A stretch of 64,000 bases of DNA from Phytophthora colocasiae (GCA_018806915.1 JAGKQI010000026.1:372001-436000), one strand, 5' to 3'; numbered from the stretch's first letter, positions 18,776-30,579 are shown. Numbers and translations: made by a program. The notes: generated from the sequence alone by a model not told the origin.

Positions 18776-19129
18776 ATGAACCGCTTCGTCGCCGCCCTCC
18801 GCCCTCTGTCGCGTGCTGTCGCCCGCCCGCAGTTCGCTGCCCGCGCTGCTCCCGTGCGCTTCTTCAGCGCTCAGACGTTCCTGGACCGCAACGAGGTGAG
18901 CGAGCGCGTGCTGGGCGTTGTCAAGAACTTCGAAAAGGTGGACGCGGACGCTGTCAAGGAGGCTGCCAAGTTCCAGGAGGACCTGGGCCTGGACTCACTC
19001 GACGTCGTGGAGGTTGTCATGGCCATGGAGGAGGAATTCACCATTGAGATCCCGGACAACGAGTCGGAGAAGCTGCTGACCCCTGCGCAGGTCATCGACT
19101 ACATCGCTGCCCACCCTATGGCCAAGTAA
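18776..19129 (+). CDS. NDUFAB1: Mitochondrial acyl carrier protein (NDUFAB1/ACPM)
   Basis: A single-exon ORF of 117 aa. The first ~32 residues form an Arg/Ala-rich mitochondrial presequence ending near R-F-F-S-A-Q. The ACP domain follows: [12 protein letters not shown], then [23 protein letters not shown], with the phosphopantetheine-carrying serine at about residue 74 in the D-S-L motif, then I-P-D-N-E-x-E-K-L-x-T. Mitochondrial ACP carries acyl chains for lipoate synthesis, and its acylated form binds LYR proteins in complex I and Fe-S assembly. It is one of seven mitochondrial assembly or respiratory genes in this block. Confidence 0.96.
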   Translation: MNRFVAALRPLSRAVARPQFAARAAPVRFFSAQTFLDRNEVSERVLGVVKNFEKVDADAVKEAAKFQEDLGLDSLDVVEVVMAMEEEFTIEIPDNESEKLLTPAQVIDYIAAHPMAK

Positions 19130-19638
19130 AATGCTGTTCACAAGTGATATACATGCTGCTGCAAGTCTGTAGCGTGTGTTGTAGTGCTGTGAAGCTCCCT
19201 ACGAGCAGACACAGCAAGACCATAAAGACAGTCCCCCGCCGCTTCACGACGAGAAAGATACAGGTTCGAGTTGGGTCTCCACGGTGAGGAGGCTGGTTTG
19301 GTGTGGCGTCGCGGTCACTCGCGCATGAAACACTTAGCCATCATTAACGAAACACAAAACAAAAGCATTGATAAAAAAGAGTTTCATGTCTTGAGTACTA
19401 CGGTTAGAATGTGAGACTGAACGACATTGGAGAGTGGTTGGAGCTTGGATGATCGTCGTCACAATCCGTTTAACACTTCCGGCATCAGAATTGACGGGCT
19501 CCAACGTACAGTGAACTCGTTTCACTACTTGCTATTAACATGGTTGGCTTGCTAAATAATTTGCTGGTTCCGCTCTGGATAGGTACTGGTAGACGTTGTG
19601 GTAGCAGGAGTAGTGTGACTGTAACTGTGCTCGCCAGT
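19130..19638. other. Convergent 3' region between ACP and FYV7-like gene
   Basis: About 510 bp with no recognisable exon, RNA gene or repeat on either strand. It contains the 3' UTRs of two convergent genes. The length is long for this compact block, but I see nothing specific in it. Confidence 0.3.
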
Positions 19639-20314
19639 TTACTTGCCTTCCCTCTTCTTCTCCGCCTGCAATCGCGACAAAATGTCGTTGATGTGGTTCT
19701 TTACCACGGGTTGCCCAGTTGCCGTACGCTGACTCAGTTTCACGTGGCGCTTCTTACGTTGCGTCACTTTCTTCTCTGCAGTTGCGACCCGCTTGTGTTT
19801 CTCCTCTCGAGCCTTCTGTTTCTCCATCTTAGTGATAGCTGCTTTCTTCTTGGCCTTGAAGAAAGGGTCCGGTTTCACGTGCTTTTTCTCCTGTTGCTCC
19901 TGCTTTCTATCGACACGAGCTTCCACCTACCAATACAATCGGCATCAATAAAAACAGTCATTCATCATCTCCACAAACAGTTTTCGCACCTCTTCAGCGT
20001 CTTCGTCCACTTTGCCGCTCTTGAGTTCGCTGAAGAACCGATCGTAAAACGACGACCCACCAGTATCCGCATCTGCGCTCTCCTCACGCTTCTTCACCTT
20101 CTCGTACTGGCGACGACGCTGTGCCTTATGAATAATCGCCTTCTTCTTGCTCTTGGCATCGCTCTTGGACCGCTGCGCCTTGCCCTTGATGAAGCGTTCG
20201 ATACTCAAGCCGCTTCCTCGCATATTCACTTGTTCCGCTTCTGGCTTCCAATCAATAGCTGCTCCACAATTGGCTGAAAAGAATATGATGTTTGTGTACA
20301 CCAAATGTAGCCAT
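19639..20314 (-). CDS. FYV7/CCDC59-like rRNA-processing protein
   Basis: Three exons, 20302-20314, 19990-20273 and 19639-19926, phases matching, give 194 aa. Exon 1 is only 13 nt and encodes M-A-T-F plus one base. The rest is strongly basic, with F-I-K-G-K-A-Q-R-S-K-S-D-A-K-S-K-K-K and a tail containing P-D-P-F-F-K-A-K-K-K-A-A, K-L-S-x-R-T-x-x-G-Q-P-V-V-K and N-H-I-N-D-I-L-S-R-L-Q. The basic helix followed by R-T-x-x-G-Q-P-x-M/V-K...I-x-x-L-L/I is the pattern of yeast FYV7 and animal CCDC59/TAP26, small nucleolar factors of 18S processing. The start lies 17 bp downstream of the WDR59 stop on the same strand, so its promoter must overlap the WDR59 gene. Confidence 0.65.
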
Positions 20315-20331
20315 TTCAGGTCAACTTCAAC

Positions 20332-23300
20332 TTAGAACGAGTGTGACCTGGACGGTGGCACCGTGTGATCTCCTTCCTGCTGCTCTAGCTGGTATGCTGG
20401 CATCGTAGCTGTAGCCTGTTTGCACCAACAGCCACATCCAGTTGGACACGCCGTCTCCACTTCGAACCATTCGCGGAGATGCGCGGCATGGCCGCCATGG
20501 CCACAGGTCATGCAGAACATCGACTGGCCTCGCACCACCAGTTGACACACGGAGCAGCGCACTGCAAACTCCCGACAGCTTGAGCACACTGGGTCGATCG
20601 TTTTCTGCATAGTAAAAGAGTGTTAGATCACGCAGATATATCAACACAAGAGACTGGATGCCTACCGTGTTGCAGGTGCCACAGATCAGACCCATTGAGA
20701 TTCCCCGTGGGTCTTGCACACCATGCGACTTGGCTTTCAGCACTTCGGTACGTAGATTCATAGCTCCATAGCGATACAGAACATCAGCGTACGCTTCCTT
20801 GTAGACGTCGTACCGGGCTTCGTCTTCAGGTAGCGTCGACAGCAGAGATCTGTCGTCATCCACAGAGCGGAAACTCAACTCCAGTAGCACTCGATCGTTC
20901 GCGTCTACTTCCTCTTCTTTATTGGTGGCACCGAGTCCTCCATGCAGAGGAGAAGGCGTCACAGGATCGACTCTCGGAGACGCCGTCACAGTCATAGAAG
21001 GCGCTGGCGACTTGCCATTAACTGCTCGGATTGGAGACTGGAAGGTGTCGGCAGTTAGACGAGGAGGGGGTGTCTCCTTCCCGGAGTTCCCACTCCACGT
21101 CTTGAAAGGATTCTCCAAGCGTTCAAAGTCTACTTTCCGGCTGGTGTTTGGCAGCTTCCCGTCACGGCCGATGGTAGAAGAGTTACTAGCTGTGGACGAC
21201 ACCGTGTGATCCCGACTTGGACTTGCTTGTCGACTCGATGCGGCACTGTTCGTACCGCTGTTCACAAGTGGCCAGTCTTTCGAGGACCGCGATGCGGCGT
21301 CTTTTTCAAGTGGCAGACCTTGAGAGCGCGCCTCACTATGGCTGCTTGAACGTCGAGCCCCCCTCATAGCAGGAGGAGCATCAGGGTCGATCATCAACTG
21401 TGAGAGTGAGTTGGACGATAAACGTCTCGGCCTCAGTCCATTGCTGGTGCTTGTGGTCGTCCCTGTTGCGGTTGGTCCCAACATGCTCCCCACATCCTCG
21501 AGACTTGAGCGTCTGTCCTCTCGCACTACTGGGAGCTGGTCTTCCATCGTCATAGCTGAGAGTGCCATGGACTTGCGATTCTCGTCCGGCTCTTTACGCT
21601 CGTTTGGTTTTAACGCACACACAATCGACGCCAGTGCTTGAACATCTCCAGCCTGCTCGTACATGTCCAGCATTTTGTGTACGAGACGCTTTCCAAGTGG
21701 GTGGGCGCTCCACGGGTGGGCTGTCCGTAGACACAGCGATGTCGCAGAAGTCACATTCTTCTTGTAAATGGGGAGCTCTACTTCAGGAGCCACTGAAATC
21801 TCCAGTAAAGACCAAATCTGCTGCAAGTCGCTCCGCCCTGCTAGCCTTGCCGTTCGTGCATTTTGTGCGCAGACAGTCGCTAATTCGTCCACAGGGGCGT
21901 CAGTGTCTAGTTTCTGGTCCTTAGTCCCAGCATTTTCGGTTAATAAACCCTGGAGAACATGGGCGAGATTATTCTTTGATGAAACTCCACGCTTGCTGGG
22001 CATGTCTTCTGCCGCTCGCAACATCCAGGAAATCATTGAGCGGTTGACAGACCCAAGCTGGTTCTTCTTCCGCTTCGTCTTGGGCGATACTGCAGGAGTA
22101 ATACCGCGTGGTACAAGGTCAGTCTGGTACGTTAAGATTGACGATACACCACAGAGCTTGGACAGATCGAGAATCGTAACACTAATACTCAGATCCAGAT
22201 TCAGAGCTGGAGCAGGTTGTTCCACACGCTTTAGACGCTCTGCTGTATTCCGGGCGGATGAGCGTGGAGAGAGCTGAAGGCCAGCCGTAGTACTTGTCGG
22301 CATCGATAGAAGATGCTCCGGGTTGTTTACAGGTAAATGGTATTCAGCGCTTGAGAAGTACGTGTTCAAATAATCGGATCCAGCGTGAATAGAAGGCTCC
22401 ATCTCGTTCACCCCACTCAAAAGATCATCGTTTCCACCTGTACCTCCACTGCCAGATGAGTAGTACATCGATGCATGGCGATAACCATGCGATACAGGAT
22501 CGTCTTCACCGAAAACACCCACAACAACACCGCCGTCTATCAGCTCTTGCGGTTGTTGCTGTTGGCCAGCCCAGTCGTTGGTACCAACGTCCATAGAGCC
22601 CAGCATGTTGGTTGATGATAGAAGCTTGACAGGTGGCTTCTTGTTCTTCTTGGTCGCAAAGCGGGAGTCTCGTAAGTCTAGCAATTCTTCGTATGTGCGA
22701 GGTAATTTATTCGGAGGCGCCTGTTGCTTGCTCTCCTTGCCAGCAGCAACTGCAGAAGGGACTACAGAACTTCGAGATTGACCTATTGCCACACGTGAAT
22801 CGAAAACCAATAGCATGTTGGGACCGCTGAAGGCAGCACCAGAAATGCGAGGACATGGCAGAGCTCTTGCAGTACTAGTACTTGCAGCTCTTTCTTTCGT
22901 ACTTGAATCATCCGAGCGAGCATCATCCTTGTCTTCAGTACCCGACACTGGACCATCCTCCTCACCAGACATGGTCTGGGAGGATTCTCCACCTTTAATC
23001 AGTTCTTCTTCAAGTGCCAAGAGAGCCTGCAGTGAGCTGTCATTGCCTTCCAGCGTGTACTCGTCCGTGCCCAACGGCACTGCTGACTTGGGTACTACGA
23101 GTGGCACAAAATCCGTTTTCAAAGCTGAAAGGCTGTACTTCGAGAGTTGAGCGTGCATTTCGGCAAACTCTGCATGCAGCATACGCCGAGCGTCCGACTG
23201 CTGGTGGGCGCCAGTGTTATTACCCTCTGACGGAGCCACATCAGCAAGGTACGAGGCTGTATCATATCCACACGCCTCAAGTTGGGGAACATCCACGTGC

Positions 23301-24565
23301 CACATACGCAAATCTTGGTCTTTTGACCACGACACGAGCTGGTACACGCTTGTTTGAGGACGGACTCGCCACGCCATTCCCTTCACCAAATCTCCATGAC
23401 CCACAAACGAGTGCACCAATTCAGCTGAGACAGAAGCTCCTGCATTAATACCCGAAATGTCCACACCTCCCGCATCTCCATTAGCCTCATTATCTCCGTC
23501 ACCATGTGAAAGTGCCCAAAGGCGAATCGTGTTATCCATCCGCTGCGAAATTGTCACCAAACCATCTCCAAAGGGTGTATACTGCGCTCTCCACACTGGA
23601 GCCCCTGTAGTCAGCGTTCCCTGACACACCCTCGGCTGCATCACATCCCAGAACTTGACTGTCTTGTCTTCAGAGCACGTCACTAGTTCATACATGCGCT
23701 GCGGGTGCCAGTCGAGACCGTAGATCTTCTGCATGTGTGCGGTAATCTGTACCGCTGGGGCAACAGTTCTCTCTCCAGCTGCACGTAGATCCCAAACTCT
23801 CACTTCTCCATCGTGAGCAGTAGCCAGTGACGTCGCGTCGACTCGATTCCACTCCACCTGTATCACACTCGTGTTGAAGGCGTTTAAAGTTTGCACGGGC
23901 CTCTGCGGCGACCTCATATCCCACAGCAGCGTCTTCGCATCAGCCGAGCACGTCGCTAGTAGCGAAGGTTCCATCGGAGACCACGCCACATCACTGACCG
24001 GTCTTGTATGAGCTCTTAGCGTCGCCACAAGTGGTTGCGTAGTCACCTGCGACCCAGAGCTGCCCCCACCTCCTCTTCCACCACTATGGCCATGTTTATA
24101 AGCCCCAGACGCGCCCTGGCCTGCTCCAATTGAGGCTGAAGCCCCTGAGCCCACTCCAATGTCTACAATGTCCCAAATGAGCGTGTTTCGGTTGCTGGAA
24201 GACGCGACGTGGCTCTTGAACAGTGCGTGCGGGTTACATTTAACTACAGTCACTTCCAGCTTCGTCTGGTGGTGCAGTGTAGCTGGAGGGAGGAATGGCG
24301 TCTCTAAATCCACAAGGTGAAGGCCTTTGCGGCCAGCCAATACAGCTACGGAGCCCGTGGCGTCCACACTAAGAGCGCTGGCATTCAGGTCCAGATGTAC
24401 ATTGACGTTGTTCACTCCAGCGGTCGATACAGAGCCCCCTGAAGCCGGAGAAGCACTGGACAACACGTCTGGTGAACCAGCAGATACAGAGTGAGGGGAG
24501 CGACTCGCCTGTTGCCCGTTAGGAGCTCCACGGGCAGCCTGTGAGCTGTGATGCCGACGCCGCAT
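20332..24565 (-). CDS. WDR59: GATOR2/SEACAT subunit WDR59 (SEA3)
   Basis: Two exons, 20666-24565 and 20332-20604, in phase 0 with a 61-nt intron, give 1390 aa. The N-terminal third is a WD40 propeller: H-T-R-P-V-S-D-V-A-W-S, C-S-A-D-A-K-T-L-L-W-D, C-S-E-D-K-T-V-K-F-W-D and W-S-K-D-Q-D-L-R-M-W. The middle is long and low-complexity (Ser-rich, two Q/G stretches). Residues about 950-1000 carry H-P-W-S-A-H-P-L-G-K-R-L followed by D-V-Q-A-L-A, a WDR59 hallmark. The C-terminus is a Cys/His zinc domain that crosses the intron: G-L-I-C-G-T-C-N-T, then C-S-S-C-R-E, C-S-V-C, C-x-x-C-G-H-G-G-H and C-P-T-G-C-G-C-W-C. GATOR2 regulates TORC1 at lysosome/vacuole membranes. Confidence 0.92.
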
Positions 24566-24650
24566 GTCAGGGGCTACACTAATACGTCACTACTTTATCT
24601 CGGTTGAATGACATGGCATTGACTGCAACTTGCACTCTAAAGTTGAGGCT

Positions 24651-27581
24651 CTACTTCTGCAGAATACTACGGATGCTGGCGCAACGTTCGCCCAACAGCT
24701 CTGCTAGACGCGTTTGCAGTGATTCATACGACTTCACCACGTTTGCATGTGCCTTGTGCGAGGCCTGGGCCCGTGGCGACGTGGAGGTCTCTGTGTGAGA
24801 GGTGAACTGAAGCTTCGTAACGTGCATCTCCAACGCTGCTAATGACTCTTGCATGTGCTTGAGGAGATTGCGAAGCGCAGTGGATGCGGCCGACAATTCT
24901 TCGCTCTTCTTACTCTTCTTCTTGCTTAGTGCACGCTGTGCTAGAGCCAATGCACTCACAGACGAGAGACCTGAGTCCAGCAGCAAAGACGACAACGTGG
25001 ACACTGCGTATGGAGACAGCGCCACCTCGCTGGTAGAATCCGAAGTAAATACGAGGCCAGCACGAAGCTGTTCCGTGATACCAGTGAAGTCGTCTTGAAG
25101 CTGGGAGATCGTAGTGGATAGACTCTTCTCGGCATCACTCTGGCCGTTCACAACATCCACAGCATGCACTGACATGGCAATAGCCTTCGAACTCCAGTTC
25201 CAGAGCTTCTCACGAAGCTGAGGCTTGCTAGAATCAGAGCCTGTGAGGTGCAGTTGCGCTACAATGTCGTCATATTCCTTGGTGAGATTCACCATGGCCG
25301 TATGGTCATCCACAGCGAGACTCTTGAGCAGTTTCGGAACTAACACACGGAGCTTCAGCCACAACAGAGACGAAGATGCATTGGCTGAACGATCGCACTC
25401 CACAAGAGGCTCAACATCCTGTGCAAACACGTCGCCAGTCGGGATCTGCTGCTGAGAAGTCCAGTCCACAATAACCTCTCGGTGCTGGTTGTGCGACAAC
25501 TCAGCTCCATCCGACACCAGCATGTTCTCTAGGCCAGTGATCTGTGCATCAAAGCTGGAGGAAGTCACGAACTCGTGGAGCTTAGCGGGTCCCAGAGCTA
25601 GAGCATCCAGCAGCTCGAAGCGCAGAGTCTCTCCTTTGCTGATGGCCAGGGTATGTGACTTCTTCATGCGCTTATGTAGGAATGAAGACATGTCCACCAC
25701 CTTCGAGTAGACGCCAAGACGGTACGCACGAGCGATGTACTCAGGTGTGTCATTCGCAGTGCTGCGGTGAAGTGCTGCGATCCGGTTCGTCAACTTTCGT
25801 GCCTCCTGATACTGACACAGATCCAGCATTTTATCCAGCACCAAGAACGACAAAGAGTCTAATTGCACGTACTTGACATCCAGCTCCGCGTGGCGACTCA
25901 GCATGGCCTCTGCAGCACCCAAATAGCCGTACACACGCGACAGAAGAAGCTTCATTTGGAAGTTGTATGCGCTCTTTTCCAGACCGTACTCAAGCAGTCC
26001 TGCAGCACGCTCCAGATATTCACGATGACCGCTCGAGCGCTGATAAATATCGAGCAAAAAGTGCGTCGCAAGCAGCAGCAAGTCATCTGTGAGCTGCACC
26101 TCGCGCTGACCGCCAGCACTACCCACGTTGAGCCAGTTCGTAGCTTCATACTCGTCCTCCAGCTCGTCCACCAACTGCTCCAAAGCCTCAACGGAGAAGT
26201 TTTCCGTATTCTCGTAGTACCCCAGCAAGCGAAGCGTTTTCAGCGCAAGCAAACGCTTGCTCAGGTTTCCTTGGCCTTCTTTGCGGACCCGTTCATCGAC
26301 ATTATCACTCGTTGGCTTGCTCTTCATCAAGCCCGAAGACTCCTTTGACAAATCAACAAAGTGTTGGGTCAACTTAGTCTTCGCGGAAGCCGATACAGAC
26401 ATACTCTCCTTGAGGTAGAGAGTAAAGTACTGCTTCAAATCAGTAAAGCAGCACGTCTTGGAGTAAAACCGATTCGCGTAGGCAACAATCAACTCCTGAA
26501 GCTTCGTTTCCACTTGCGATACAGCCGCATCTCCTGATTTCAACCGACATAAAATCTCGTTGCTGACGTGGATCAACGCCAGAGCAGGACCTCGAATCCG
26601 CTCGTTATCCGGGCGAGACTGCAGGTCATTCAAAAACTCCGTAATCTCCTGGCCAAGAGCCAGCAACTCCTCCGTTTTACAGTCCCCCTTCTCTTCGAAT
26701 CGAGCAGCAATGTACTCCTTCAAAAACGTCCAGTCGTCCGAGTTATACTCCTCTAATAACTTGCGGTTCGCAGCCGCACAGCGTGTCCAATTCGTCACAT
26801 TCTTCGCCAGCGTTGCCTCCAGCGACACCCTGTCAATAGCCTGCATGGGACCGAGCTCGATCTCCTCGTCGTACGCTCCTTCACCTTCTGCAGCTCGTCC
26901 CAGCGCCACCTTCTTTTTCTTCTGCTTGTTCTTGCCGTCATCCACCTTGACAAACTCGTCGAAAGCGTCCAATGCACCTTGGTGGTTGTCTTGCAGTTGC
27001 ATGATTAGCACAGTCAGTTGCAGCGCTTCACCGTCATCCGCTCCAGACTCTCGCAGTGTCTTGAGCAGCATCTTCTCAGCCAAAGCGAGCATTCGGGCAG
27101 GGGTTCCGCCGTGCTCCACCTGCAGCATCATACTAAGCGCCGCCCAGCACACGTACTTGATGTTACCAAAGGCTTTAAACATTTTAAGTGCTGTCTGCTG
27201 CTGCTTAAGGAAAGCACCGCGACGTGCGTAGGCCACAAACAGCGACTGGTACAGCTCCTCATTGGGCGGAGAGCTCACAGCACACGCGTGTTCGTAAGTT
27301 GGCAGCATCTCATGCTCGCATCCGCCCAGTTTGAAGACCAGGTTCATGGTATTGAGCAGTGTGTCATCCGTAGGCTGCTTTAACTGGATGCGACGGCAGA
27401 TGTCCAGCGCCTCCTCCACGCGGCCCGTACGCTCCAAACAGTGCGCCTTGAGCACCTGCACGATGTCTAAATGCGCCACGCGCTTATGCACACATAACTT
27501 GATGGCGTTCTTGTACTGTCGATTGTCGATGGCCTCGTATATGGGCCGCACGTAGCGCGCCATGAGTCGCGCGTCCGACAT
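24651..27581 (-). CDS. NAA25: NatB N-terminal acetyltransferase auxiliary subunit NAA25 (MDM20)
   Basis: An intact single-exon ORF of 976 aa, the size of the family. It begins with TPR-type helices: R-P-I-Y-E-A-I-D-N-R-Q-Y-K-N-A-I-K-L-C, then K-A-H-C-L-E-R-T-G-R-V-E-E-A-L-D-I-C. Next come the conserved Y-E-H-A-C...N-E-E-L-Y-Q-S-L-F-V-A-Y-A-R and Q-Q-Q-T-A-L-K-M-F-K motifs. The middle keeps a long helical solenoid. NAA25 anchors the catalytic NAA20 to the ribosome; NatB acetylates N-termini beginning Met-Asp, Met-Glu, Met-Asn and Met-Gln. NAA25 and SCO1 are divergent with 171 bp between starts, and WDR59 starts 85 bp downstream of the NAA25 stop. Confidence 0.93.
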   Translation of the reverse strand: MSDARLMARYVRPIYEAIDNRQYKNAIKLCVHKRVAHLDIVQVLKAHCLERTGRVEEALDICRRIQLKQPTDDTLLNTMNLVFKLGGCEHEMLPTYEHACAVSSPPNEELYQSLFVAYARRGAFLKQQQTALKMFKAFGNIKYVCWAALSMMLQVEHGGTPARMLALAEKMLLKTLRESGADDGEALQLTVLIMQLQDNHQGALDAFDEFVKVDDGKNKQKKKKVALGRAAEGEGAYDEEIELGPMQAIDRVSLEATLAKNVTNWTRCAAANRKLLEEYNSDDWTFLKEYIAARFEEKGDCKTEELLALGQEITEFLNDLQSRPDNERIRGPALALIHVSNEILCRLKSGDAAVSQVETKLQELIVAYANRFYSKTCCFTDLKQYFTLYLKESMSVSASAKTKLTQHFVDLSKESSGLMKSKPTSDNVDERVRKEGQGNLSKRLLALKTLRLLGYYENTENFSVEALEQLVDELEDEYEATNWLNVGSAGGQREVQLTDDLLLLATHFLLDIYQRSSGHREYLERAAGLLEYGLEKSAYNFQMKLLLSRVYGYLGAAEAMLSRHAELDVKYVQLDSLSFLVLDKMLDLCQYQEARKLTNRIAALHRSTANDTPEYIARAYRLGVYSKVVDMSSFLHKRMKKSHTLAISKGETLRFELLDALALGPAKLHEFVTSSSFDAQITGLENMLVSDGAELSHNQHREVIVDWTSQQQIPTGDVFAQDVEPLVECDRSANASSSLLWLKLRVLVPKLLKSLAVDDHTAMVNLTKEYDDIVAQLHLTGSDSSKPQLREKLWNWSSKAIAMSVHAVDVVNGQSDAEKSLSTTISQLQDDFTGITEQLRAGLVFTSDSTSEVALSPYAVSTLSSLLLDSGLSSVSALALAQRALSKKKSKKSEELSAASTALRNLLKHMQESLAALEMHVTKLQFTSHTETSTSPRAQASHKAHANVVKSYESLQTRLAELLGERCASIRSILQK

Positions 27582-27752
27582 GTTGATGCTTGAGCGGATC
27601 CAGTAATGAGCTGCTGAGGTCCCCTTTATGCTGATTGGCAGATATTAAAATCAGGATATTTGGTGATTAACAGCCAATCAGTGCTATTTACTCTCTTCGC
27701 CTCACAATTTTTTGTTGCGTGAGCTTGCAACACTATTGAAAAGCGGAACATC

Positions 27753-28636
27753 ATGGCGAGTCGAATGGCAATGGCGATGAAGGCGCTGCGTCGCAGCCAG
27801 AAGGGCTTGCAGGGAGCGCGTCGCATGTTTTCAGATGCACCAGCACCAAGTACACGTTCTGACAAGTTTGGGGTGGGTAGTTACTGCTGTAGGGTTGGAT
27901 ACAGGCGATTGATACATTTGCTAACCTTTTAACGTACTTTATGTATTTGTTAGCCGGTTACATGGAGCGGTTTGGCTCTGGCTGGTGTCGTGGGCAGTGG
28001 CGTCGTGTACTACTACTACTCGGAGAAGGACCGTCTGCAGACTCAATGTACGTTTCCGTAGTGGATCTGCCTGTTCGTTTGACATGAAACTCACTACTGT
28101 TACTGCTGCTGACAGCTACGTCCAAGGTGACATCGATCGGCAAACCGTTGCTGGGTGGACCCTGGACGCTTGTGGATTGTGACACGAGACGGGCTGTGAC
28201 GGACGCATCGTTCCGTGGCAAATACTCACTGCTGTACTTCGGCTTCACTCACTGTCCTGATATCTGTCCCAACGAGTTGGTGCGCATTGGTGACGTGCTG
28301 GACAAATTAGAGGCGGAGAATTGCCCCGAAGTTGTGCCGCTATTCGTGACTGTGGACCCAAGGCGCGATACTATCGCCCAGATGCAGGCGTACAAGGCTG
28401 ACTTCCACCCGAAATTCAAGATGCTTACGGGCACGCGTGACCAGGTGGCAGACATCACGAAAGCCTATCGCGTGTACTTCTCCAAGGCCGATGAGAATGA
28501 AGACGACGACGACGACTACCTGGTGGACCACTCCATCGTGATGTACCTGGTTGGTCCTGACGGTGAATTCCTCGACTTCTTCACGCAAGCTGCTCGCGTG
28601 GACGATATCGCTGCTAAGATCAAGTCGTATTTTTAA
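27753..28636 (+). CDS. SCO1: Mitochondrial copper chaperone SCO1
   Basis: Three exons, 27753-27872, 27954-28047 and 28116-28636, with consistent phases, give 244 aa. The presequence is Arg/Met/Ala-rich (about 1-38). A single TM helix follows at about 43-62 (T-W-S-G-L-A-L-A-G-V-V-G-S-G-V-V). Then comes a thioredoxin-fold domain with the copper-binding C118-P-D-I-C122 motif in F-G-F-T-H-C-P-D-I-C-P and the copper-ligand histidine at 210 (V-D-H-S). T-V-D-P-R-R-D is also conserved. SCO1 hands copper to the CuA site of cytochrome c oxidase subunit 2. An acidic Asp run at about 201-205, just before the ligand histidine, is unusual. Confidence 0.95.
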
Positions 28637-28823
28637 GACGTAGAGCCCAATTGCGTCAAGTTCCAGCGCATTCGGAAGAAGTTTGGTAGCGTAGTTGTCA
28701 ATAAAAAGCAACCAACTCTCAATTATAACGTGATTTTAGGTCAGATTTACAATTCAGACCTAAAACCTTGTGAGCTAAAACCACGGCACTATCAACCAAG
28801 AGCTTAGGACCTCGAGACGGACC

Positions 28824-30376
28824 ATGGCGAAGCGACGTAGCGAGACCGGCCAGATGCGCCGCGAAGAGTACGAGGCGGCAGACAACGATGTGAGTGCTGA
28901 CTCGTTCGAAATCGGCTTTCAGAGGGCCAGCGAGGAGTCCATCCGCAAGCGCAAGATCGTCAAAGCGCGTGTTGGCAGTCGTCCACCCAAGCCAACGACT
29001 CCAGCAACTGCAGCAGAAGACAACGGGGCGAAGAGTAATCCGTTCGGAGGCTTTCAGGTACGGTTATTCATGTGGTTAAAGTGCTGTGGTTAATGTTGGG
29101 ACTTATCATTCATCTATTTTGTTAAATATTTAGGGACTCACGACTGCTAAGCCTGCTGCTTCGTCCAACCCGTTTGCGGGCTTTTCAGGTCTTACGGGCA
29201 CGACCGAGCCTGCTGAGAAAACTACTGTGGCTAGTACTGGATCGGATGCTGTGAGCTCTGGCTCGTACCAACAGGCGATAGAGGGGCTGAACAAGTCCTT
29301 CTTGGCATTCGTGAACGGCCAATCGCAAAAGAACCCGAGCGCGAGCTGGGAGGCGGCAGTTCAGGTGTCTAGTCATAGCTGGATATGACTTGCAGGGTGA
29401 AGACTAATGAGTGAGTTGTGTGGTTTTACAGGACTACTTAAAGTACGCGGGTGAGATCGCCTCTACGCACGCATCTACCAAGCCCGTTGCCATCAACGAA
29501 TCCAAGCATGCAGCACCGTTTTCATTTGGCTCGACCCCGGCTGCTACCGCAACTTCTTCACCTGCTCCTCCATCCTCGAGCTCGGCTTTCTCTTTTGGTG
29601 GAAGCGCTGCCAAGAAGACCGAGGAAACGGCAAAGCCACCAGCCAGTAAATTTTCGTTCGGTGGAGCTGCGAAGAAGAGCGACGAACCTGCGAAGCCTCC
29701 CACCACGGGTGGGTTTTCATTTGGTGGCTCTGCCAAAAAAGATGACACTGCCAAGTCTCCTGTGAAACCTGTTGCAGGAGGTTTTTCTTTCGGTGGCAGC
29801 TCACTGTTCTCTTCCAAGCCTTCGGATTCAGAGGAGAAGACTACACCAGCATTCTCGTTCGGAGCTCTGCCCAAGCCAGCAACTTCCTCTACTCCTGCTA
29901 CCGGTGGCTTCTTGTTCGGTAATGCGACAGCCCCCAAGAGCACCACGCCTGCTACTGCTGCTGCTGGTGATGAGGACGAGGAGAACATTGGACGCGAAGA
30001 AGCGACTGTCATTATCAAGGCTGATTCTCCGGACGATGACTGCACGTTCGAAGCTGACAAGGCCAAGATTTTCGAGTTCAAGAAAGACGAGAAGCGCTGG
30101 GCAGACAAGGGCGTACATCCACTCAAAGTGCTCGTCAGTAAGGAAACCAAGAGTGCACGTATCCTGGTCCGCAACCAGATTGGCAAGATCGTGTTGAACT
30201 CTGCGTTGTACAAGGGCCTGACAGTGCATCCACATGAGGCGAAGGGCAAGAAGACTGGTGTGACCCTGTCGTTGCAGGTCGAAGGTGGTGAGATGACTCA
30301 ATTCCTCCTCAAGGTGAACGCCTCGCGAGTAGATGAGTTCATTAAGGCTCTCGAGACGGCTGCCAACTCGTCCTAA
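28824..30376 (+). CDS. NUP50: NUP50-like FG nucleoporin with RanBP1-type domain
   Basis: Three exons, 28824-29057, 29134-29364 and 29432-30376, all phase 0, give 469 aa. The N-terminal motif, K-R-R-S-E-T-G-Q-M-R-R-E-E-Y followed by R-A-S-E-E-S-I-R-K-R-K-I-V-K-A, matches the importin-alpha binding segment of NUP50. The centre is an FG domain with G-F-S-F-G-G, S-A-F-S-F-G-G, K-F-S-F-G-G and similar repeats at regular spacing. The C-terminal 120 residues form a Ran-binding domain: C-T-F-E-A-D-K-A-K-I-F-E-F-K, W-A-D-K-G-V-H-P-L-K-V-L and A-R-I-L-V-R-N-Q-I-G-K-I-V-L-N. NUP50 sits on the nuclear-basket side and helps release import cargo. Confidence 0.9.
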
Positions 30377-30579
30377 ATGACAAACGTTCAAAACGTCCTA
30401 AATGACAAAACATTCAAAACGTCCACCTAATGTAGCCATGTCAACTACTTTTTGTATGCGAATTCCATATGAAAGGTTTCCACTTCGTGCAACATTTCAA
30501 TAGTCAGTTACCTTCGCGTCACCTCTCCTCGTTCCAACAGCGACCACCAGTCAACCTTTATCATAATTGCTCTGTAGTC

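Noticed and set aside
19540..20277. 245-codon plus-strand ORF over the FYV7-like gene
   Set aside because: It spans introns of a well-supported minus-strand gene and is Leu/His/Ser-rich, typical of antisense to Lys/Glu-rich exons.
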